A DNA stretch of 64,000 nt from the NCBI GenBank assembly GCA_013398055.1, contig VZRS01009607.1, forward strand, positions 339,520 to 403,519, in the 5' to 3' direction. The notes below the pieces were generated by a model. It had not been told where the DNA came from. It did not search any database and was given only the letters and a program-made list of their open reading frames with translations. The position numbers and the translations under genes were made by a program. Numbering within the stretch: the stretch's first letter is position 1; the number at the start of each line of letters is the position of its first letter. Positions 11,698 to 24,629 of this stretch are shown in pieces. Source of the stretch: Ifrita kowaldi. Its lineage: Eukaryota; Chordata; Aves; Passeriformes; Cinclosomatidae.

Positions 11698-14600
11698 CAG
11701 CACTGCACCCATCCTGCCCTGCACAGAGCTGCAGGTGCTTGCATATTAAATTCTCTGACCCAGATTAGAGTAAATTTACAAACTGGGATTCCCACAACAC
11801 CAGAGCACACAACTTAAACAGCCCCAGTCTCTAAACAATCATAAACCCCAAGGTGAAATAGATGCACCAAGGGAGGATTCTCAGGTGGAAGCAGGTTGAG
11901 AATTGCTCAGGAAGCCCTGCCAGATGCACCAGTCACATTCAGGGGTTGTACCCTGGCCATTCAGGTGCAGAACACAGCCCAGGCAGGTTCACTTGGGGTC
12001 GAGTGGAATGTCTGGACTCAAGCTTTAGATTAGTGAAAAAATGTGTGAGATCTACATTGAAACTGGAAAGGATGAATTTATAAATCTGTCTCAAAATCCC
12101 CCCTATTAATTTGTCACATAGCAGTTTTTCTGTCATAGATATTCTTCAAGGTGTTTTCTTTGTTGGCTGTGTACTGTTTATCTCAAAATAACCTTAGGAA
12201 ATTGAAAGTGTTTTCATATGAACAACAGTGAAATTTGCTGCTATTTTTTTTCCTGTGGTCACTGACACCTGAAGGTTAACGTCACCAAATTTTGTCACTC
12301 CATTTATTGACAGGTCTGGCATGACAGAATTAAAAGCTTGGATGATTCACTGATGTTTAACATTATCAGAAGCAGCCCTGTGTAATAGGAGGGAGCACTT
12401 TTTATTCCCATAACCACGACCATGACAACTGCCTGTAGGATGAAGCTGAAGGGAGAATATGAATTAAGACTTTCCAATACGTTTTTATACTAAAAAGTGT
12501 TTGTGTCTTGAAAGCGTAAGGTACGTCAAATGACACAGGAAGTGACGTCTAAAGATTTTTAGGTTTTTATATATTTTTCATATATTTGTAACTTTGAAGG
12601 CTGTTGATACATGGTTGTACCTGCCCTCTCTCACAGTTTAACAAACTCTTACTAACACATTCTTGGAATTCTGTTATTCTTGCCTTCAGTCTAGCGAGGA
12701 CGCTTTGTTTTGCACCATACATCGGAGACACAATAAAGTGTAGGGATAAAGGATGGGGGGAAGGGGCTCCAATGGGGCAGAACCCAGGGGGAAATGACCT
12801 AACCACCTGCTTTTCTAACTGGACAGTATTTCATAGATAAACTAATCAACTAACCTTTAAAAATTGCAGAAATACTGTGTCACGTGTGCACATCACCATA
12901 CTGTGCACCATGAAGGCTTTCAGCTGAAGACTTGCTTTCATGTTAACCATTTTAACACTCTTTGGAAAGGTTTTGTGTTTTATTCCAGGCAACAGAAGCA
13001 CTTCTCAAAGCTCACTGTGCTTAATGCTGCCTTCCACCTGGCTGCAAAAACCAAACTGACGTTTTCAGACCAAACTGCACCGACATTCTGAGTGCTGCTG
13101 GGTGGGGTCTCTGGCTTCCACACGAGTTGTTGAGGGGGGTTTTGGTAGAACAGGCCCAGGAATCATCAGAGAATGATTTACTCCAGAAGTAAAGATAAAC
13201 ATTAATGCAATACTCAGCTTTACCTGTGGGAGGGGAAGATGCAGATGTGTTCACAGCATCCAAATCCATCAGCACCCACCAAAACAGCAGCACCACTGTG
13301 GGGTTTGCCACTTGCAGCTGATAATGCAGTTAATAAACACATGACTTACATCAGAGAACAATGAATCTCTGGTGCCATGCTAATTAAAAAGCCAGTATTA
13401 CATTACTTCCTCAAGGGCTCATTTTATAATTTTTAGGATTATAGCACATTGATTAATTTATACAAGTTTTTAATCCCCTAGTATTTAATGAAGTCTAGGA
13501 ACTTGGGAACATGTGCGTAATTCGGATTTGTATAATTTTATTACATGTTACAAAAGTTAAAGTGGTCGTGTGCTGCTTCATGTAGAAAAGTGTCTGAGCT
13601 CACCAGTTCAACCATCATCTTATTAACCATTTGCAACAAAAACATTTGAGCCTAAATTAATTCTGAGGTTATTAGATTATTTTTCAGCTTGCTGAGGACT
13701 CCAACAAGCATCGCTTGTCTTCATGTGCTTGTCAACTGCCTTTTAATTAGCTGCTGTGGAACAACTGAGCACAGTGGGAAACTAATATCTGCTCAAGTTA
13801 TCTTCCATAGCATTTAGAGTGCCTCGGAAACGACGTTGTCATTACCCTGTACAGCCTCGGAGTTCCCCATTCTGGGAGTTAAAAATGCCTGGCTGCAAGG
13901 AGAGCTTCAAAAATGCATGGCAAATAAACATTACAGCAAAATAAATTGTTGAGGAGAAAATATTCTACAAAGATAAAATGCTGAATTGTATTTTAGGGGT
14001 GTCTGGTTTATTTTTACAGCGTCAAAAATGCAGCTCAGTCACTTATTAGACCCACCCACAAATCATAGGCTTAAAAACAAAATAATTTTCTTTTAAGTCT
14101 TCTGCACACAATGTAAATATCTCAAAAGCTACGGTTTCAGGAAATATAATCCCAAGTCTAAACCCCAGCCTTCTTATACTTCACAGGAGGAAACAAACCA
14201 AATAAACAAACACACCCAAAAGGAAACACAGGTACTGAATTTTGGAGTTGTGTTTAATCAGACCTTAATCCCCAGTCAGGGACAGACCCAGCTGTGGGCA
14301 TTAATCAAAAGAAACAGAACATTTCTGGATGCTCAGAGCTTATTTCCTGGTCAAGTGATGGCTGAAGAGAAACAGCCCTGAACCCCCAGCTCTCTGCACA
14401 GAGTAGATTCAAAGGGAGGAGATGGATTATGCAGAGCACTGAAGAGTGTTACAGACATGCGGGCACAGTTCTATTTTACAGCACTTCCAGAGTCTGTAGC
14501 CTTTTCACTTGGGATGCTCCAAGTTCTGAGACCAAAAAAAACCCAGGAAAAAAAAGAGTAAACCTGCACAGTCACAAGTACAAGCTAAGCCTGACCAGTG

Positions 14601-15172
14601 AACCTGCTTAAAAGACAAGATTTAGGAACAATCCCTTAACAACATAATGCACAAAATATTTCCTTTTCATTTGTCATCTGTTGGTTTTAAAGACCAGCCT
14701 TTTCAATTTTCTCTTTTCCCTTTAATTTGGATTTACTAGATTAAGATGATAATAAGGAATTTTTAAAAAATGACACATGCATGTTGGTTAAGTAACAATT
14801 AGAATTGATAAGCACGTGGGTCTCTGGGAGCTTGGGATTTGCATTCTGCATCACATCCCTTTTCTTTGGCAGCACCCAACCCTCCCTTCACAGGGCTGTG
14901 GCCACCTGAACACGGCATTGCCCAGGTGGGTATTGGCAGAGCCATTGGCTGGTGCATTTCTGTTTCCCAGCAAGGGAGGCAGCAGGGTGTAAAGCTCTGC
15001 TCAGCCCTCGCACACACCCAGCTCCACAGCGCTGTTACTCAGGAGAGCACCTGCAGTGAGGCAGGAACAGCTCCTGTGCTGGTAAAGCTGGGAAGGTGTC
15101 ACTACTGCCTGATAAAAGCTGTTCCAAAATCTAATAACTAATTTGAGTTCACAGACTATTTAAAGACAACTC
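11698..15172. other. Unique AT-rich non-coding sequence
   Basis: No gene or transposon is recognised. The part at about 13325-14000 is especially AT-rich and lacks long reading frames, with repeated TTAAT/TAATT words; it is discussed as a possible conserved non-coding element. A CRE-like TGACGTCT occurs near 12543, with no supporting promoter context. Confidence 0.5.
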
Positions 15173-15187
15173 TTTTTTTTTTTTTTT
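15173..15187. repeat. Poly(T) run
   Basis: Fifteen consecutive T on the + strand. It may be a retroposon tail on the - strand, but no retroposed body is recognisable beside it. Confidence 0.85.
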
Positions 15188-15879
15188 CCTATTTTAGAAA
15201 GATCTAACACGGACTGCAATACTAAAAATTAGACTTTGGTGCTAAAAAGTACTCAGCCATAAAATATTTATCACCTCTTCCAGAGGAAACACCTTGAGAT
15301 GGTGAAATATCTGGGATTATTCCCATGCATAGTGCAGCGCTGGGCAGGGAGGTGATTACCCAGCAGAGAAGTGAGAAGTGTCTCTGGGTAGGCAGTGGCA
15401 AGAAAAGGGCCTTATTTATTTCAGCTCCCCACAATTATATTCAGTTTCTAAATGTTTTTGAAACTTGCACTGGCCTGTCACGTTTCCACCTCAGATAGCA
15501 GAAGGTGATTAGGGGTATGAGCAAGAGCCATGTTTTTGGTTGACAGTGAGACACGTTTTTGATTTGCTCAGGGTAGAGACAGTGATAATTTTGGGCTCAG
15601 TGTCCTGAGGAGCTTAGACACAGAACGTGTAACAAGGCTTCCCTGGAACAGCTTTTAATTGCTTTTTGGTCCTTTAAACTCGCAACATCCATAGGGTAAA
15701 AATCAAATCTTCTGTATATTTTCTCGTGTTCTGCATTTTTCAAATGCAAAGTTAAATGAAAACAATTATTTTTCAAAATAATTCTTTGAAAGACAGAATA
15801 AGCATAAATGATACCTGAGCAATGCCACAAAACCGTTCATCACCCACTCACACTCACAGGAAGGAATCTCCTGGCAGGA

Positions 15880-16188
15880 GGGGGCAGCCGGGGGGGGGCG
15901 GGCTCTGCTCCCAGGGAACAGGGACAGGAGGAGAGGGAACGGCCTCAGGCTGGGCCAGGGGAGGCTCAGGGTGGACATCAGCAGGAATTTCCCCATGGAA
16001 AGGGTGCTCAGGCCTTGGCAGGGGCTGCCCAGGGAGGTTTGGAGTGCCCATCCCTGGAGGTGCCCAAGGAAGGGCTGGAGGTGGCACTCAGAGCTCTGGG
16101 CTGGGGACACGGTGGGGATTGGGCACAGCTTGGACTCGATGGGCTGGGAGGGCTTTTCCAGCCTCAGTCATTCTGTGATTCCATTTCT
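15880..16188 (+). mobile_element. CR1 LINE 3' end (5'-truncated)
   Basis: This matches the last 300 bases of avian CR1. It holds the conserved phrases for the terminal untranslated region in order: GGCTCTGCTCCCAGGGAACAG at about 15900, GGACATCAGCAGGAATTTCC at about 15973, GGCTGCCCAGGGAGGT near 16021, CCCATCCCTGGAGGTGCCCA near 16050, and TTGGACTCGATGGGCTGGGA near 16130. It ends in the CR1-type ATTCTGTGATTCC at about 16170-16182. CR1 elements lack a poly(A) tail and end in this short tandem motif. Only the 3' UTR is present, so it encodes nothing. A nine-G run near the left edge is an expansion within the element. Overlapping frames of 102-133 codons here are not genes. Confidence 0.93.
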
Positions 16189-17834
16189 GGGGAGCAATTC
16201 AGCAAATAAAATAAGAGTATCTCCTTGTAGACTGCACAAGCTCTCTCTGATTAAAAGATTATTCAGGATCGCTGTTTAGGCTCCCATTAAAAAAATCCAG
16301 AGATGCTTTTGTAGTGCTGCTTCCATGGCACCTTGAGCACTCCCAGAACTCCCTATTCTCACTAATCATCCACCCTTTTGCTGCTCCTTGTTGTCCAGCC
16401 ACTCCCAGTTCACTCCAGATACTCAGCACAGGCTCTGCTTCCCTCGGAAGCTGTGCAGGGGTCCCTCACTGTGGGATGCTGGAGGGAATGGAGTTGCTCC
16501 AAGTCCATCCTGCAGCAACGCAATCCCTCATCCCACAGGGATCAGCTGGGCCCAGGTAACCCCTCCCCTGAGCACAGGGGATGTTACAGCAGCTGGCAGA
16601 GACTTGGCTTCAGCGTTCCCTGCATTAAAACTCCATTTCAAGGGCAGTGACACCGGCTCTGATGTGCAGCCAACACTGCCCAGGCACTCCCTGTCAGAGG
16701 ACTCTGCCTTCGTTGCTTGCAGTTTCTCCACTTTAATTGCTCTGACTGACATTTTCCATTCTAGGCTGACGTCTGCCTCAGGCTTCTCTTAAATTTCAGC
16801 AGAAATTATTCAGCTTTTTTAGAGAGTAGTTTACATGGAAAAGGCACTGTTCTTACCATGGTAAATTTTGCCATTTCATTGAGATTCTGGTACCCCCTGC
16901 TTTACAGTAGTGGCCTGCTGCTTTGCGTAAGTTAGTTTATGGAGAAGCTGGCTACGTTATCCAAATGTAGACAACTCTGGAGTTTGTGGAGAATCACAGA
17001 TAGGATGCTTCAAGAAGAGTGAATTGCTAATGCTGCAGATTGAAGCATTCAGGTGTCAGGAGTGGCAGAACCAAGGATAAGCAGCAGCTTCCCCTGCACA
17101 TAGACATTGTGATTACACATCATCCAGCCTTGTATTTCATAATTCAGAAGCCCAGGTGTCTGAATTAAGGTTGCATATCTTGCATCTCCCAAGTTCCCAG
17201 GCTTTTGCGGTAGTTGTTTTTTGGCAAACTACCTCACTCTTTTAAACACTGGTTGATTTTGTTTTGTAGTTTGCAATAAAAATAGAGCTGAATGCCACAT
17301 TTACTTACTTCAAAACACAAATCAAGGATTCTCTACCTAAACTCTGTTGAAAACACATAAAGGTTTCATGCTAAAAAAAGCCCTAAAGCAGACGCTTGAT
17401 CAAACAAGGTATTGTTGGGGTGGATTGCCTGGGAGGGCTTGTACAGCTGAGTTTAGTAACATCAGGGATCCTGTCTGAGAGCTGTGTTCAGCAGGAGGAT
17501 CTCTAAATGATTTATGAACAGCTGAATCAATAAGCAACCACTGGTGCTGAAAATGTCTTTTGAAGTGAGGTATCCCAGTCTGCTTTTACAGTGTCTGCCT
17601 GGAGTCCAAAATAAGGAAACAGGTTGAAGATTAACATCTCAAAAGGCTCTGGAGGAGTAGGATTTCCTAAGGAAAGCTTTCCTAGTCATTTAACCACTAT
17701 TGCCCCTCAGACAAAGGTTCTGTTGCAAGAAAATTGAAGTGTCATGCTAAAGCCATGGGAATTCAGTAGCTCTGGAATGCAGGAGTTTCCATCTGCAGCT
17801 GAGAAGAGCTGGTTATGCTAGCACAGACACAACC
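16189..17834. other. Unique non-coding sequence between two CR1 remnants
   Basis: No gene is recognisable. GC-richer sequence at 16380-16700 is open in three + frames at once (up to 134 codons), which argues for composition rather than coding. Confidence 0.55.
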
Positions 17835-18065
17835 ATGGAATCTCAGCATGGTTTGGGGTGGAAGGGACCTTAAAGCTCATCTCATTCCACCCCCCTGTCA
17901 TGGGCAGGGACACCTCCCACTATCCCAGGGTCCAGCCTGGCCCTGGACATTTCCAGGGATCCAGGAAGCTTCTCTGGACACCCTGTGCCAGGGCCTCCCC
18001 ACCCTCCCAGGGAACAAGTCCTTCCCAACATCTAACCTAAATTCCCCCTCTGTCAGTTCGAGCCC
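17835..18065 (-). mobile_element. CR1 LINE 3' end (5'-truncated), reverse orientation
   Basis: Read on the - strand, this is a CR1 3' terminus. On the + strand it opens with GGAATCTCAGCATGGTTTGG and GGTGGAAGGGACCTTAAAGC, the complement of the standard CR1 ending. It continues through CTGGACACCCTGTGCCAGGG and the AACAAGTCCTTCCCAACATC phrase, and ends near TCTGTCAGTTCGAGCCC. It is about 230 bases of 3' sequence with no coding part. It lies 1.6 kb from, and opposite in orientation to, the CR1 at 15880-16188. Confidence 0.93.
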
Positions 18066-21000
18066 AGATGCAAACAGGGTTATTGTCAAGAGGAAATGCC
18101 AGCATTTTGAAATGCTGACATTTTACGTCATGCGCCATTTTTTGCTCAGATTCTGGATAAAGAATGTCCAACAAAAACCCCACTAAAAATATTAGAACAC
18201 CAAGAAAACTTCCTTTGCTGTTTCCCATTCAGAAGTGCCACAGGGAATTTCAGGGACTCTTTGGCTGTCCTTGAGATACAGGAGCAGGCTGAGAACGTTG
18301 TCCCCAGAGCCAAGGACTCCCCACAGACACAGTGGTGCAACAAGCTCTGAGCAAACTGGTGGAAATCCCAGGCTTTGGGGCTTGTTGGTGAAGAGAAGAA
18401 ATGTGGTGTTTCTGACTTCAGTGAAAAGTGCAAGAGCTGCTGGACTCACTGTCACAAACATAAAGAAAGGCTCTTCAGCTTGCAAGATTGCTGATGTAAA
18501 ACTGCAGTCAGACTGCCACCCAGGCTTCTGGGCTGCCAGCCTGAGGACTAAGAGCCTCTGGCAACCATTATCACAATTTTATCCCTTAGCTGTAAGTTCT
18601 GAGAAAGGGAACAGAAAGATCTACCCGTGCACACCTCTCTCCAGAGCAACCAAAGTCAGAAACCCGGAGTCTTGATGTTCTGCTAAGAACACACTTGAAA
18701 CTTGCTACCAGAAGTTGTATCACTCCACTGTAAGAGTGACAGAATAGCAGCCTCACAGAACTAGCAGATCTGTCATATATTCATGGGTATAACCAGTACT
18801 CTGTGACAGACATCCTCCTAACCATTTTTTGAGGAAAAAAGTTGCCGAGTGAAAATGCCTGACCCCACCCTGATAGTTCTGTTCAAAGGCACAGGAAGTG
18901 CCAGGTATGGGAATGGACTGAACTTCACTGACTATCAGCTTCACAGATTAAAGATTTCCTCTGAATTTCTTTTTAAAGGGGGAGATAACACCAGACATCT
19001 GGCTGAATTTTAACATTTCTTAGGAGAGACTTGACAAGACAACAGATTCACAGTTAATGAATTCAAAGCTCCATGAATATAGAACAGCTCCAGCTCTGCG
19101 AGGATGAGCGTTACCTCCAGAGAGCTCAGCTACAGAGCAGGGATGCATTGTTTTGTCAGGAAGGCTACCCAGCTATGTCACCGGAAAGAATCAGCTGATT
19201 TCCTTTGGGACCACCACTGGTTCAGAAAAGCTCTGTTTAGTTAGGATAAAACACACTGAAAACGTAAGCGAGTAACATAAGGCTGATTATCTTCCCTTTC
19301 AATGAAGTTTCCAGTTCCTCATGACATGTCAGTGATGGGTGCAGAGTTTTTAAAAGACCCTGTGGCAAGAATGAAAGCACTTGGAGGATAAGAGAAAAGG
19401 GAAAACTCATCAAAGCTTGCAGAGGGGAAGAAGCTGGCACACAAAGGAAGGGTCTTTGACTCAGTGTCTGAGCACACAATTCCAAATGGTAGGTGGATCC
19501 CTGAAAACAGGATTTCTGTGCTGCCAGCAACTGCTTTTGCACTAGGACCTGGAAACAACAGGAAATAAGCCAGGAGAGCTCAAAACATCATGGATAAAGC
19601 AGACACAGGTTGTAATTAGGCTGCAGGAGCACCGCAAAACATCACCATAAATATTCCCTCTGGTACTTCAAGCCATTTGCTGTGGCCACACTGACTCGCC
19701 TTGCTACCAGCATTCCACAGACTGGCATAAATATTTGTAGGAAGCAATTTAGAGCCATGGAAACCCAATTCCATCTGCCTGGGTGTGTTCCCTGCACTGT
19801 CTGCAGAGTCAGGCACTGTAAGGGACCAGTGCCACCGTGCCCAGTGAGACACAGAAATCCTGGCATGGAGGGCACAGCCCAACCACTGCTGGTGTTCAGG
19901 CAAGGGCCAGAGCCTGCTGGGGCACTGCCATCACAAAATATCCCAGGAAAACCAATCTGGAACAAGTGCAGCAAATGAATTGACATGGCAAGCAGGGATT
20001 TTGGTGATTTTTTGACAGAAATGACAATACTGTTCATAGCATGGCAGAGCGTAGGACACCAGGCAGAGCAGCATTCCCCATCCTGCCTTTCAGAACAGGG
20101 AAAACGGGAAGGGGAGCCCCTGGAATACCGCTACATGTGTTCCCTTCAGCTGTGAAAGCAGGGAGCTCCACCCTGGCCTGTCTGTTCTGGACAGCAATGG
20201 GTTGCACTGGAGCAAAGGGAAGGCCAGAGAGAGACGTCCTGTCCCCAAAGGTTTAAGCCACTCTGTGTGCACACATCCCTTCACAATGAAAAACATGAAG
20301 CAGGAGCTGTCAACAAGATTATTTTAGAGGAAATCAGATAGCAAAGCATGAGTAATTACTTCACTAAATCAAGTAATCTCTTTAATCTTGAAAGGAAATT
20401 TCAAACCTGCCTTTCAGCAAGCTTTATTTCCGATTCCATACTCAATTTCGGTGTAAAAAGTGCTGGGTTTTATTTTTAAGAAATGCATAGAAGGACTGAA
20501 CTCTGAAGACCGTGTCTTGTTGGGTGTGAAGAAATTATTTAAGACAAATTATAGTGCTGTCACACTCATACCTCATAGTTTAAAATAAATATCATCATCT
20601 AATTATACAAGAGCTTGAGTTTGTTTAACAAATTTCTCAGAGGTATTTGTGTGGCACTCCATCTCCCTTCGCCTCTGATTATATCCTATCATTTCAGTCT
20701 TTGCCTTCTGCAGCTCTCAGTGTCGCACTGTGGTGTTTAACAGGTTGCATTTATCACATCTCCTCAGCTGGGCTGAAGCAGATAAAGCCGTGGAGTCTCA
20801 GCACAGTTCCTGGCAAATCCCAATTAAAGAATTATTTAAAAACAAAGGCATCCCAAAGTGGGATTTCTGCTCCCACACTAAACTTTCACAGCAGGAAACT
20901 GGGACTCTGAAAACAGTTTTGATGTCCCGCCCACAGGTCTACTGAGAAAATTAAGGGAAAAGGAGAATTCCCCTTGTGTTTTAATTCCCATGCGATATTA

Positions 21001-24000
21001 TCAACATGTCAGGGCACACTTGACTAGAATCAGCCAAATCATGATAATTATTTCAAAAAAATACAGTCTGCAAAAGACTGTGTCTCTGCTCTTCTTGCTT
21101 GTCAGTGAAGTCAGATAAAGTGTGAATTGTTGAAAAGAGCCCTCACTGAGGCAAGAAGAGGGGCAGGGAACTGCCATCAGATAAAAGTTCAGTTAAGCAC
21201 AGCTCCCTAGGAAGTGTTTAAACAACTGGAGAAACTCCATTGACCAAAACATTAAAGGCAAAATTAAAAAATACAATACCCAGTCTGCAGAGGGAATGTG
21301 AAGCCCCTCAGGAGGCTCCAAGGCTCTGAGTGACTAGGCCTGGCTTTGGAAGATGGCATCTCCAGATGTTCTTTACTGTGAGCCGAGAGCAGCGTTCCTG
21401 GCTGAATCACCCGATGACCACAGTCTGGTTTCTTGGTGCCTCATGACCGCATGTGTGAGCATCTGACCACACACCCTGGGCTGGGAGGCTCCACAGGTGC
21501 TGAAAACAGCTCCAGTGCTGTTCTCCAGTCCAGGTATTGATAATTCAGGTCCTTTCCAGTTTTCTGAGCAGCCTCTTGAGATCCAGCTCGTCTCACTGGT
21601 GGTGCAGGAGATGCTGTGCCATATCTTGGCACGTGTGCTCGCTTACTGGTCACCTTGCCTTTGTGTTAAGCTGTGGCTGACATTAACAAGCTGCTAAATT
21701 CAATTTTGATGCAGTTTTGAGGCCTCCCCTTGAAATTCGAATGCAAATGTGCCCATTTCATTAAGCAATTAGGGCCATTTTAGCTCATAAGGAGGGGAAA
21801 AGCAATTTTAGAAAGTTGATTATATTTGCTTAGGGTTTTTTTCAGTATTTCTGACTGCTCCTTTTCCCTTCAGCAGAAGAACTGCAGCTACTTCATCGCT
21901 TCTTTCAGACAGCTGTGACACATTCCTGGTATTGGACATGTTCTGCAGGTATCTCACCCATGGTACCTTGCCTAATTGCATACAAGAATATCGCTGCTGA
22001 ATTCTGCAGTTCATTTCATCAGGAATAAACTGAGCTGTAGTTTTAGTTCTTTGCTATGGGGTTTCCAACATTGAAATTTAAACCAAAACTTGAAAAAGAA
22101 GGGGAGCTTTCACAGCCCCACCTGTTTCCCCTACAGTTTAAGATTTTCATCAAAAATATTCAGATTTTGATCCATATATTCATCCTTTCACGATCTAATG
22201 CAAGATCTTTTAAAACAACGCATTTATTCCAACACTATCGCAGAATCAGAAGTAACTATGAACTTATCACAGTAATTATTAGAACCAGTTCTTAGCATGA
22301 AAAGAGAGTAAATAAAATTCATAAGCAGCAAGCCTTACCCTACTATTTCAGGAATTTTGAGCAAAAATAATACTAAAAAACAAAAACTGGAAAGAAATTG
22401 TGGTTTTTTCAATGATAAATCATTCCTCAGTAAATTTCTTTAGTTTTTGAAGAAGAATTTCCACCGAGGTCCATCTCCATCTTCGGCAGGAGTGAAAGCC
22501 CTTTCAGAATGAGGAAGATGTGCCTTTCCCCTTTGTGTTCCCTGCCCCTCCAAGGAACATTCTTGTTGGCAGAGATGAAAGAAGCTATTTGCTTGTGACA
22601 AGAACAAGAAAATCTCACTGATGAAAAGCGAGACAGCTTTTCTGTTTGTTTCTCCATTAAATCAATAAAACCCAAAATATGCCAGTCTCACTTTCCCTTT
22701 TGAAATGCATTGGACAGCCCCGGGGCAGAATGTTATTCCTTCATTATTCTCTCTACTAGTCTTCAAATAATGCTATTTGGGATCAATGATCACCTCAGAC
22801 ATGCTAATACAAGCCCAATTTGTTTCCATAATAATTGGCATGCTGCTATTTAGTGCATTATAAATGGCTGTATAAATTAATCACAGATTCTTACAGTGGC
22901 TATGTGCACTGCAGTTTGTCTTTACAGAGCTACTACTGTCAGATCAAGTTTTTATCTAGTCTTAATTTTAAGCATTTAATTACATTAGTATTCACACTAT
23001 AAAACATACAAAGAGGTCTCAATTATCATTGCCCTTCATGAAATGAATTAATTTAAGTCATAAACCCACTCTCCTGTAGAAAAGTACATTCAAGGAATCG
23101 CTGTTTAGTTCATGGACTATCTGGTGTTTTCTTCCTGTTTAAGTGAAATATCCTTGCTGTGCTCTTACTGCAGTGCACAAAATGTCCATTTATCATTGTG
23201 CTTTTCATCAGCTTTTGAGTCAGAGGAGTGACCCTTCATCTACTACTTGACTTGAATGTCACCAAAGCTTTTTGGGGGATTCTGCCCCATCGGTAATGGC
23301 ACATATCCTGAAAATCAAACCTGTAAAAACAACTGTGCCCTTCACATTTTGCCGAATTACTCTTTAAAAGGAACCTTTTCTCAAATTATTGCCCTCTGTG
23401 TTTCAGCACATTCCACTTCCAGAAGCTGTACCCTTGATGGGGGGGGGAGGGGGGAGATGCTCATCCTGCATCAGCCCAGGCCTAGGAGATGCTGAATTTT
23501 CTAAGGGGGCTGATGAATTATGTCTAAGTTGAGGAGGGCATAAAAATAAGCTTTCTTGCCTTGTGCCAGAAAGGAGAAGGGATGGGTTTCTAATGGTGGC
23601 AGAGAAAGAGGCGCAAGACCAACCAGAGCTGGTGGAATGTGTGCAGGAAGGGATCAGGGAGTGCAAAGAGAGGCCAGAACCTGGAGCTGGCAAGACGGCA
23701 GCAGAGCCTCACACCCTGGCAGGGCAGCCAAGAAACAATATTGGCAGACAGGGGATGGGAAAGGAAAGAGGATAGAAAAGGATTAATAATTCAAAGCTGG
23801 CTTACAGTGGCTTAGTCCCCATGCTCAGCACACAGATAGAAGCAGTGAACAGGGGTGGCTCAAACGAGATCCCTGTGCCAGGCAAAGAGAGCACTCGTCA
23901 GGTACCACAGGATGGGGCAGTTCCCTCTGCCTTGGGCAGCTCAGAGGGAGGATTATCCAGGGAAGAGAAAGGTTTGGTCACCAACAGACTCTGTTCCACA

Positions 24001-24180
24001 GACACCCAGCTCATCCTCCTCCAAGGAGAGCAGACCCATCACCACCCAGCTCGAAACCCACTTTGGATGGTGTTCCACGAGTGAGAGGGCTCTGAGGCAG
24101 GGCAGCCTCACGGGAGGAGTGTGGCAGCTTTTCTCCTTGGCAGCTGTAAGAAAATAATGTTCAGCAAACTCTCTGCTCAC
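18066..24180. other. Unique non-coding sequence
   Basis: I see no gene. A 146-codon frame at 18235-18675 has no recognisable motif or gene context. The segments 21690-21800 and 22690-23060 are AT-rich, repeat-free and stop-dense, resembling conserved non-coding DNA. A G-rich run lies at 23439-23456. Confidence 0.5.
23439..23456 (+). other. G-run, possible G-quadruplex
   Basis: Nine consecutive G, a single A, then six G, one A and a final G, sharply unlike the AT-rich flanks. This composition can fold as a G-quadruplex. No promoter or gene start is visible nearby. Confidence 0.6.
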
Positions 24181-24629
24181 TGATGCCATGATGATTTTTT
24201 GTCTTTTTTTTTATACCCCTGCTATACCTTTTTACAACTTCTGTATTCTTAGTGCTTTTTGCCTACATTCTTGAACTTGTTTGTCAAGCCAGGAGACAAA
24301 ACATTTTAGAGGCTTCGTAGTTAGGGATCAAAATGCCCCCAGACCCCAAGGTCCTCTCCAGAACACATTTTGTAAACTAAGATAGAACCATCCAGGGGAA
24401 GGTTCCTTGGGGAGGGGGGCTCACTCGAGCCTCTCATTGGGGAATCTTTGATAGATATGCTAATTAGTAACACCTGTAATGTGATACCAGATCTATTGTG
24501 AGGTGAGCATTGGGGTGCATTCCACCTGGACGTGGTGCACCTAAGGATCCTTAAAATAAATACTGAGGTAAAATCCCTTTTTCCCTTCTAACCATGTCTG
24601 ACTCTTGATTTTAAGACCAGGAAAAGGCA
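24181..24629 (+). mobile_element. Solo LTR of an endogenous retrovirus (same family as 48635-49120)
   Basis: The 449-base element starts TGATGCCATG and ends AAAAGGCA, giving the TG...CA termini expected of a retroviral LTR. It is flanked by TCAC on both sides (24177-24180 and 24630-24633), a plausible 4-bp target-site duplication, though so short a match could be chance. Orientation is inferred from an AATAAA signal at 24555-24560, about 70 bases before the right end, with U5-like sequence after it. A second copy lies inverted at 48635-49120 at roughly 96% identity by eye over the alignable part. This copy lacks about 37 bases near its left end relative to the other, where it has a T-rich stretch instead. 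No internal retroviral genes are adjacent, so it is a solo LTR left by recombination. Confidence 0.85.

Noticed and set aside
11191..11817. 208-codon open frame on +
   Set aside because: Its centre is the stop-free 44-bp minisatellite, which is also open in other frames and on the other strand.
12543..12550. CRE-like TGACGTCT
   Set aside because: A single motif with no TATA, CpG island or transcript evidence is not a regulatory call.
15808..16279. Overlapping 102-133 codon frames
   Set aside because: They lie over a CR1 3' untranslated region.
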